45,688 bases of DNA from an uncultured Clostridium sp. (GTDB taxonomy: Bacteria > Bacillota > Clostridia > Clostridiales > Clostridiaceae). The stretch lies in contig NZ_CALEVF010000280.1 in NCBI RefSeq assembly GCF_937920395.1, positions 1 through 45,688 of the forward strand. Direction: 5' to 3'. The notes beneath the pieces were generated by a model that saw only the letters and a program-made list of their open reading frames with translations, searched no databases and was not told the DNA's origin. Within the stretch, counting starts at the first letter, position 1, and each line of letters starts with the position of its first letter. This document shows positions 40,142-45,688 of this stretch, piece by piece. The position numbers were made by a program, and so were the translations under genes.

Positions 40142-42032
40142 TACTTATGAGAATTGCAAAAGTGAAGTGGGGGTTCCTGGAACAGATGAGAAGAGAATTA
40201 CGCTTCTTCCAATTTCCCATTCAACGCAAAATGCGCAAATAGAAGTTGCTATTAATGGAGAGGGTAAATTCCTAAGGGCAAGGCTACTTGAAAAAAATGA
40301 AGTTATTACAATTATTCCTGTAAATGAAGATTCGGCTGCAAGGGGGAATGGAAATTTACCGCACCCACTTTGCGATAAATTGCAATATGTTGCTGGTGAT
40401 TATAGCAAGTATGTAGAGAAGAAAAAAGGTGAAAAATTTTACGAAAATTATATAGGGAAACTTGAGGATTGGTGTAATTCACCTTACTCTAATAGAAAAG
40501 TTAATGCAATTTTATGTTATTTAAAAAAGAAAGCACTTATATCAGATTTAATACATCAGAAGATATTGATATGTGATGATAATGGTGGGCTTAAACAAGG
40601 TGTGAAGCTTGGAGTAGGTGATCAAAGTGATGCTTTCATAAGATTTAGGGTGGAAATTTTGGGTGAAGATGAATCTGCTGTATGGCTTGATAAAGATATT
40701 TATGAAAGTTATATTAATTATTATTTAAGTCTTAAAGAAAAGGTAGATTTGTGTTATGTAAAGGGACAAGTCATTCCTTGTTCAGTAAAACATCCTGCAA
40801 AGATTAGACATACAGGAGATAAGGCAAAACTTATTTCGGCAAATGATGCTAGTGGGTTTACATATCGAGGACGGCTTGGTGGGGAAGATGACAAAAATAA
40901 AGTTGTGAGTATTGGTTACGAAACTTCACAAAAGGCACATAGTGCATTACGATGGCTTATAGAAAAACAAGGTTATAAAAATGGTGATCAGGTGATTATA
41001 GTCTGGGGCACTAAAAATCAAGATATTCCTGACCCTTTGTGCGATACGCAAGATAGTATGTTTGGTAAAGAAGAGCCAGCTGCTATTTCAACCGAAAAGG
41101 AGTTTGCAAAGAGGTTGAATAGTGCTATTGCAGGTTATGGTTGTGATTTAGCTATAAAAGCTGAAATAATTATTATGGGACTAGATGCCGCAACAACAGG
41201 AAGACTATCTATCACATATTATCGCGAACTTGATGGTATGGATTTCTTAAATAGGATTGAAAACTGGCATAAGACTTGTATTTGGAAGCATTCGTATAAA
41301 AAAATATCCGATGGTGTTGATGAAAAAGGAAAATTGAAATTTAAGCCAATTACTTTTATCGGTGCTCCATCTCCTAAGGATATAGCTTTAGCATGTTATG
41401 GGGATAAAGTGAATGATAAGTTAAAAAAATCAACTGTAGAAAGATTATTACAATGTATTATTGATGGTGCTGGGATACCTTATGATTTTGTAAATTCAGT
41501 AATAAACCGTGCTTCAAATCCAGTTTCAATGGAAAAGTGGGAATGGGAGAAAGTATTAACAATAACTTGTGCATTAGTGAAAAAATATAGATATGATAAA
41601 TTTAAGGAGGAATGGTCAATGTCACTTGATGAAAATCAGATGGATAGAAGTTATATTTTTGGCAGGCTTTTAGCGGTAGCACAGCAAATTGAAGAATATG
41701 CGTTATATACGGTTGGTGAAAAAAGAGAGACGAATGCAGAAAGACTAATGCATCAATTTAAAATTCATCCTTATAAAACATGGGGTATTATTACAGATAA
41801 GCTTAAGCCATATATGGCAAGGTTAGGGTTAAAGGGCACAAGTTTAACGGAACTAATGACAAAGATAAATTCTATGTTACCATATGAAGAATTTACAAGT
41901 CAAAAGAAATTAGATGACAGTTATATCTTAGGTTATTATTGCCAAAGACAAGTTTTTATTGATGAAAAAAATAAAAGAATAGAAGAAAATGCAAAAAAGA
42001 AATTACAAAAAACAAACGAAGGGGAGATTTAA
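40116..42032 (+). CDS. cas8c: Cas8c (Csd1), large Cascade subunit
   Basis: Cas8c recognises the PAM and opens the target DNA. The N-terminus SWIQKLYDTYENCKSEVG is the typical Csd1 start. The codon at that point is TTG (40116), 6 nt after AGGAGGGGG (40101-40109) and inside the 3' end of cas5c; the frame upstream to 40062 has no SD. The protein has 638 residues, with typical blocks such as LLPISHSTQNAQIEV, FTYRGRL and SALRWLIEKQGY. The C-terminal 137 residues are also made available by an internal start as Cas11c. Its stop lies 1 nt before the cas7c start. Confidence 0.93.
   Translation: MSWIQKLYDTYENCKSEVGVPGTDEKRITLLPISHSTQNAQIEVAINGEGKFLRARLLEKNEVITIIPVNEDSAARGNGNLPHPLCDKLQYVAGDYSKYVEKKKGEKFYENYIGKLEDWCNSPYSNRKVNAILCYLKKKALISDLIHQKILICDDNGGLKQGVKLGVGDQSDAFIRFRVEILGEDESAVWLDKDIYESYINYYLSLKEKVDLCYVKGQVIPCSVKHPAKIRHTGDKAKLISANDASGFTYRGRLGGEDDKNKVVSIGYETSQKAHSALRWLIEKQGYKNGDQVIIVWGTKNQDIPDPLCDTQDSMFGKEEPAAISTEKEFAKRLNSAIAGYGCDLAIKAEIIIMGLDAATTGRLSITYYRELDGMDFLNRIENWHKTCIWKHSYKKISDGVDEKGKLKFKPITFIGAPSPKDIALACYGDKVNDKLKKSTVERLLQCIIDGAGIPYDFVNSVINRASNPVSMEKWEWEKVLTITCALVKKYRYDKFKEEWSMSLDENQMDRSYIFGRLLAVAQQIEEYALYTVGEKRETNAERLMHQFKIHPYKTWGIITDKLKPYMARLGLKGTSLTELMTKINSMLPYEEFTSQKKLDDSYILGYYCQRQVFIDEKNKRIEENAKKKLQKTNEGEI
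41619..42032 (+). CDS. cas11c: Cas11c small subunit from an internal start within cas8c
   Basis: Inside cas8c, in the same frame, a full SD (AAGGAGG, 41604-41610) lies 8 nt before ATG 41619. It would make a 137-residue helical protein starting MSLDENQMDRSYIFGRLLAV and equal to the C-terminus of Cas8c. In type I-C systems (shown for Desulfovibrio vulgaris) the Cascade small subunit Cas11c is made by exactly such internal initiation. The SD here is as good as that of any other cas gene in the operon. There is no separate cas11 gene, so this is the expected source. It is usually missed in annotation. Confidence 0.8.
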   Translation: MSLDENQMDRSYIFGRLLAVAQQIEEYALYTVGEKRETNAERLMHQFKIHPYKTWGIITDKLKPYMARLGLKGTSLTELMTKINSMLPYEEFTSQKKLDDSYILGYYCQRQVFIDEKNKRIEENAKKKLQKTNEGEI

Positions 42033-42033
42033 T

Positions 42034-42891
42034 ATGAGTAATTTTGTAAATAAGATTGATTTTGCGGTTATTATTTCAGCTAAAAATGCAAATCCTAATG
42101 GAGACCCATTAAACGGAAATAGACCTAGAGAAAACTACGATGGGTTTGGTGAGATTTCTGATGTTTGCATCAAAAGAAAAATTCGTAATCGCCTTCAAGA
42201 CATGGGCGAGGAGATATTTGTTCAATCAGATGAGAGAAGAACAGATGGCTTTAGAAGTCTTAAAGATAGGGCTGAAGGTTGCCCAGAACTAAAAAAATCA
42301 AATAAAGACAAAGAAAATTATGCGAAAATAGCTTGTGAAAAATGGATTGATGTTAGAAGTTTTGGTCAAGTATTTGCATTTAAAGCAGGAGCTGATAATT
42401 CTGTTTCAATTGGGATAAGGGGACCGGTTTCAATCCATTGTGCTGTAAGTGTTTCACCAATTGAGATATCAAGTATGCAAATAACAAAAAGTGTTAATGG
42501 AGAAACTCAGAAAGACCCAGATAAGAAAAGTTCAGATACAATGGGTATGAAGCATAGAGTTGAATTTGGCGTTTATGTGATTTATGGAAGTATTAATATT
42601 CAATTAGCAACAAAGACAGGTTTTAGTGAAGAGGATAGTGAACTTATTAAAAAGTCATTAATAACACTTTTTGAAAATGACTGTTCATCTGCTCGCCCTG
42701 ATGGAAGCATGGAAGTATGTAAGGTTTATTGGTGGAAACATAATGCACAAATGGGTCAATATTCTTCTGCAAAGGTGCATAGAAGTTTGCAAGTTGTACC
42801 AATTGTAGATATACCAAAGAGTATTAATGATTATAATATTTCTAATGAAACATTAGATGGGCTAATACCAGAAATATATGATGGAATATAA
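42034..42891 (+). CDS. cas7c: Cas7c (Csd2), Cascade backbone subunit
   Basis: Cas7c forms the helical backbone along the crRNA. The start is ATG 42034, after GGGGAG and 1 nt after the cas8c stop; a longer frame to 41989 lies within cas8c. The 285-residue protein has the Csd2 hallmark ISAKNANPNGDPLNGNRPR, then ISDVCIKRKIRNRL, DVRSFGQVFAF and IRGPVSIHCAVSVSPIEI, and HRVEFGVYVIYGSINI. Its 3' end overlaps the cas4 start by 14 nt. Confidence 0.95.
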   Translation: MSNFVNKIDFAVIISAKNANPNGDPLNGNRPRENYDGFGEISDVCIKRKIRNRLQDMGEEIFVQSDERRTDGFRSLKDRAEGCPELKKSNKDKENYAKIACEKWIDVRSFGQVFAFKAGADNSVSIGIRGPVSIHCAVSVSPIEISSMQITKSVNGETQKDPDKKSSDTMGMKHRVEFGVYVIYGSINIQLATKTGFSEEDSELIKKSLITLFENDCSSARPDGSMEVCKVYWWKHNAQMGQYSSAKVHRSLQVVPIVDIPKSINDYNISNETLDGLIPEIYDGI

Positions 42892-43546
42892 AGAAGATGA
42901 TTTTTTGCTGTTGTCTGGGATACAACATTTTGAATTTTGTAAACGTCAGTGGGCATTGATACACATAGAACAGCAATGGCAAGAAAATCTTCGAACAATT
43001 GAGGGCGAAATTCTTCATGAGAAAACACATGATGATACTGTAAAAGAAAAACGTGGAGATATAATTATTTCCCGTGGGATGAAAATATTCTCGTATACAC
43101 TTGGAATAACTGGAACTTGTGATGTAGTTGAACTACATAAGGATTCGCAGGGGGTAAATATATTTGGAAGGACTGGGAAATATAAGCCAGTTCCTGTAGA
43201 GTATAAGCGTGGGAAACCAAAAGAAGATGCATCAGATGTTCTACAATTATGTGCACAGGCTATGTGTATTGAGGAAATGTTATTATGCCAGATTCCTGAA
43301 GCATATTTGTTTTATGGGGAAACAAAACGTAGACTTAAAATCGTATTTGATAATGAATTACGTGATCATGTGAAAATTATTTTTAAAGAAATGCATGAAT
43401 TATATGATAGAAGATATACACCTAAAGTTAAAATATCTAAAAGCTGTAAAGCGTGTTCACTTACTGAGGTTTGCATGCCGAAGTTATGTAAAAATCCATC
43501 TGCCCTTAATTATATTAAGAAAAATATTTTGGAGGTGGAAGAATGA
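42878..43546 (+). CDS. cas4: Cas4 RecB-like nuclease (adaptation)
   Basis: Cas4 trims prespacers and selects the PAM with Cas1-Cas2. It has a first Cys in HFEFCKRQW (about residue 21), the nuclease core GEILHEKTH, GTCDVVEL and VPVEYKRGKPKE (RecB motifs II and III), and a C-terminal Cys cluster (KACSLTEVC region) that would ligate a [4Fe-4S] cluster. At 222 residues it is of normal length. It begins at ATG 42878 (or 42881) inside the cas7c end with a weak SD, so translation is likely coupled. The stop overlaps the cas1 start as ATGA. Confidence 0.93.
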   Translation: MMEYKEDDFLLLSGIQHFEFCKRQWALIHIEQQWQENLRTIEGEILHEKTHDDTVKEKRGDIIISRGMKIFSYTLGITGTCDVVELHKDSQGVNIFGRTGKYKPVPVEYKRGKPKEDASDVLQLCAQAMCIEEMLLCQIPEAYLFYGETKRRLKIVFDNELRDHVKIIFKEMHELYDRRYTPKVKISKSCKACSLTEVCMPKLCKNPSALNYIKKNILEVEE

Positions 43547-44574
43547 GAAAACTACTAAATACACTTTATGTTACATCTCCAAATACTTATTTATCCCTTG
43601 ATGGAGGAAATATTGTGATTTTAAAAGAACAAATAGAAATTTCAAGAATTCCATTACACAATCTTGAAGGGATTGTGGCTTTTGGTTATACTGGTGCAAG
43701 TCCAGCATTAATGGGTGCATGTGCAAAACATAACATTGCATTAAGTTTTATGAAACAAAGTGGTAGGTTCCTTGCAAGAGTAGTTGGTGAGGTTAGGGGT
43801 AATGTTACTTTAAGAAAGGCTCAGTATAGGCTTTCAGACAGTAATGAGGAAAGTAATAAAATAGCTAAAAACTTTATTATAGGAAAAATTTATAATGCGC
43901 GTTGGGTTATTGAACGTGCAACTCGTGATTATGCAATAAGACTTGACGTTGATAAGTTAAAAGGAGTTTCTAAAACTCTTGTAAATTCGCTTTCATTAGT
44001 TGAACAAAGTGAAAATTTAGATCAGCTCAGAGGATATGAGGGGGAAGCAGCTTCGCAATATTTTAGCGTATTTGACGATCTAATTCTTCAACAAAAAGAA
44101 TCTTTTTATTTTCATTGTCGTAATAAACGTCCACCTCTAGACAATGTTAATGCGATGTTATCATTTGTATATACGCTTTTAGCACACGATGTTGCAGCGG
44201 CATTGGAAACAGTTGGATTGGATCCTTACGTAGGATTTTTACATCGTGATAGACCGGGTAGAGTTTCACTAGCTCTTGATATGATGGAAGAGTTACGTTC
44301 AGTTTATGCAGATAGATTTGTTATATCATTAATAAACAAAAGGGAAGTAAATTCAAAAGGTTTTACACAAAAGGAAAATGGAGCAGTTAATATGGATGAT
44401 GAGACAAGAAAAAGCATATTGAAAGCTTGGCAAAGCAAGAAGCAAGAGAAAATTACGCATCCATTTTTGCAAGAAAAAGTAGAATGGGGACTCGTACCAT
44501 ATGTTCAGGCAATGCTATTGGGTAGGTTTATTCGTGGTGATTTGGACGGATATCCTCCATTTATGTGGAAGTAG
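43543..44574 (+). CDS. cas1: Cas1 integrase (type I-C)
   Basis: Cas1 with Cas2 inserts new spacers at the leader end of the array. The start MRKLLNTLYVTSPNTYLSLDG is typical of Cas1c. The metal ligands can be seen: Glu in YEGEAASQYF, His in FLHRDRPGR and Asp in LALDMMEELR. At 343 residues it is complete. GGAGGTGG precedes the ATG, which overlaps the cas4 stop (ATGA), so the two are translationally coupled. It lies 8 nt before cas2. Confidence 0.96.
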   Translation: MRKLLNTLYVTSPNTYLSLDGGNIVILKEQIEISRIPLHNLEGIVAFGYTGASPALMGACAKHNIALSFMKQSGRFLARVVGEVRGNVTLRKAQYRLSDSNEESNKIAKNFIIGKIYNARWVIERATRDYAIRLDVDKLKGVSKTLVNSLSLVEQSENLDQLRGYEGEAASQYFSVFDDLILQQKESFYFHCRNKRPPLDNVNAMLSFVYTLLAHDVAAALETVGLDPYVGFLHRDRPGRVSLALDMMEELRSVYADRFVISLINKREVNSKGFTQKENGAVNMDDETRKSILKAWQSKKQEKITHPFLQEKVEWGLVPYVQAMLLGRFIRGDLDGYPPFMWK

Positions 44575-44582
44575 GTGATAAA

Positions 44583-44873
44583 ATGTTAGTGCTTATAACG
44601 TATGATGTAAATACACAAACGCCAAGTGGGATGAAACGGTTGCGTCAGGTGGCAAAACAATGTGTTAATTACGGTCAGCGTGTTCAAAACTCAGTTTTCG
44701 AGTGTGTATTGGATGCAGCCCAATGCCGTGAGGTTGAGCATAAGCTTGAGAAAATCATTGATAAGGATAAAGATAGTTTGCGATTTTATTATTTAGGGAA
44801 CAATTATAAAAATAAGATTGTGCATATAGGTGCAAAAGAATCAATTGATATTGAAGGTACACTTATAATTTAG
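44583..44873 (+). CDS. cas2: Cas2
   Basis: Cas2 is the small dimer that bridges Cas1 in the integration complex. The start MLVLITYDVNT is typical, with the conserved Asp after strand 1, and the ferredoxin-like pattern continues with GQRVQNSVFECVLD and the final strand. The start is ATG 44583, after TAGGTGATAA; an in-frame GTG at 44565 lies inside the cas1 end. At 96 residues the length is standard. The CRISPR leader follows directly after its stop. Confidence 0.95.
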   Translation: MLVLITYDVNTQTPSGMKRLRQVAKQCVNYGQRVQNSVFECVLDAAQCREVEHKLEKIIDKDKDSLRFYYLGNNYKNKIVHIGAKESIDIEGTLII

Positions 44874-45039
44874 TGCGTATGTTAAGCAAACATAAAATAG
44901 TGGAGCCTTCGCACCATAAATATAGTAAAAAATCTTTGTTAAAAGTGTGATATATGATAGGAGGGATATAAATTAAGAAGAAAAATGTAAAAATATCTTA
45001 AATTCTCATAAATTTAAAGGATTTTGGGTTATTTTTGCT
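44874..45039 (+). promoter_or_regulatory. CRISPR leader
   Basis: This is the AT-rich segment between cas2 and the first repeat. It begins with GTGCG (44873-44877) and CGCAC (44910-44914), an inverted pair that seems characteristic of type I-C leaders just after cas2. An AGGAGGG near 44960 has no gene behind it. The leader should contain the pre-crRNA promoter and the Cas1-Cas2 docking site. Confidence 0.75.
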
Positions 45040-45688
45040 GTCGCTCCTAACATAGGGGCGTGGATTGAAATCGAATCACCGCTATATATCACTTTGTCTA
45101 AACTGTGTCGCTCCTAACATAGGGGCGTGGATTGAAATACATATATAAGAAAAGGAATATTGGTTAAACTGGTCGCTCCTAACATAGGGGCGTGGATTGA
45201 AATTATGATTTGTTGAATAGTTAAAGGTTTTGATTCTGTCGCTCCTAACATAGGGGCGTGGATTGAAATAAACTCACTACAACACTTGCAGCAGTCAGTG
45301 CAAGTCGCTCCTAACATAGGGGCGTGGATTGAAATAAAGGTGTTCGCAAACAAACTACAGAAGAAATTGAGTCGCTCCTAACATAGGGGCGTGGATTGAA
45401 ATTTTAGCTATTAAATCAATTAAAACAGTGGGAATTGTCGCTCCTAACATAGGGGCGTGGATTGAAATTATGGATCTAAGTAAAATTAAGGATAAAGAAC
45501 AGTCGCTCCTAACATAGGGGCGTGGATTGAAATATACAGACATTTTGAAGTAGATAATCCAAAACAAGTCGCTCCTAACATAGGGGCGTGGATTGAAATC
45601 CATTACTACCTTATCACCTGCCATAGCTATTACGTCGCTCCTAACATAGGGGCGTGGATTGAAATGATTTAATCCCAAACCAATTTTC
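45040..45688 (+). CRISPR. Type I-C CRISPR array, 10 repeats visible, runs past the right edge
   Basis: Ten identical 32-bp repeats start GTCGCTCCTAACATAGGGG and end CGTGGATTGAAAT. They begin at 45040, 45107, 45172, 45238, 45304, 45371, 45437, 45502, 45568 and 45634. The nine complete spacers are 33-35 bp and all differ; a tenth is cut by the window edge. The repeat folds as CGCTCC/GGGGCG with one G-U pair, the Cas5c-type hairpin, and ends in the ATTGAAA(C/T) tag typical of type I-C. The array is read from the leader on the plus strand. Acquired sequences should be newest at the left. The total number of repeats is unknown. Confidence 0.98.

Noticed and set aside
45114..45678. Two minus-strand open frames with repeated HAPMLGAT-like segments
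   Set aside because: They are translations of the CRISPR repeats in reverse; the periodicity comes from the array and no SD is present.
1..45688. tRNA and rRNA genes, insertion sequences, prophage modules
   Set aside because: I looked for cloverleaf-type ends, rRNA-like conserved words, transposase motifs and phage structural genes and found none that I could support.

Overview
The window is strongly AT-rich DNA with AAGGAGG-type Shine-Dalgarno (SD) sites, ATG/GTG/TTG starts, many intrinsic terminators and several sporulation-type genes. This points to an endospore-forming low-G+C Firmicute, most likely Clostridium sensu stricto (an inference from gene style, not a database match). I see no tRNA, rRNA, insertion sequence or prophage.

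Region by region. 0-12 kb is ordinary chromosome: a methyltransferase cut by the window edge, a 50-residue lmo0937-type membrane protein, ROK glucokinase, a YgiQ-type radical SAM protein, a solitary PIN protein, a divergent kinase-like protein, an intracellular type I pullulanase, a YwbE protein, several small hypothetical proteins and an unusual 22-codon gene. 12-20.8 kb holds a cysteine-desulfurase-like enzyme and then a cluster that looks like late mother-cell sporulation genes: two tandem DUF4489 proteins, two tandem 255-residue Cys-rich paralogues, a propeller-like/coiled-coil protein, a DUF3343 protein and a beta-propeller protein. Five of these genes carry the same AC-N16-CATANNNTA promoter, which fits sigma-K (or sigma-E). 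21-27.2 kb carries a multi-pass transporter, an ArsC-like protein, BioY, an HD hydrolase, a small XRE regulator and an OmpR-type two-component pair. 27.2-33.4 kb carries a ribbon-helix-helix/coiled-coil protein, a KAS III-like gene whose only well-placed start codon is ACG, a STAS-like protein, an ABC half-transporter and a family 4 uracil-DNA glycosylase.

33.6-36.5 kb is a thiazole-synthesis operon, thiS-thiG-thiH-tenI. It starts with a short leader that can fold into either an antiterminator-like hairpin or an intrinsic terminator, and it has no recognisable THI-box. The last gene reads as TenI rather than ThiE, and thiF, thiC, thiD and thiE are not in the window.

36.7-45.7 kb is a complete type I-C CRISPR-Cas locus: cas3-cas5c-cas8c-cas7c-cas4-cas1-cas2, a leader, and at least ten identical 32-bp repeats running off the right edge. 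Cas8c starts at a TTG inside cas5c. An internal SD plus ATG within cas8c would make a 137-residue Cas11c small subunit. Cas3 degrades targets, Cas5c/Cas8c/Cas7c/Cas11c form Cascade with Cas5c cutting the pre-crRNA, and Cas4-Cas1-Cas2 acquire spacers.

The observations most worth a second look are the thiS leader switch, the shared sporulation promoter set, the nested cas11c start, the ACG start and missing catalytic residues of the KAS III gene, and the 22-codon gene.
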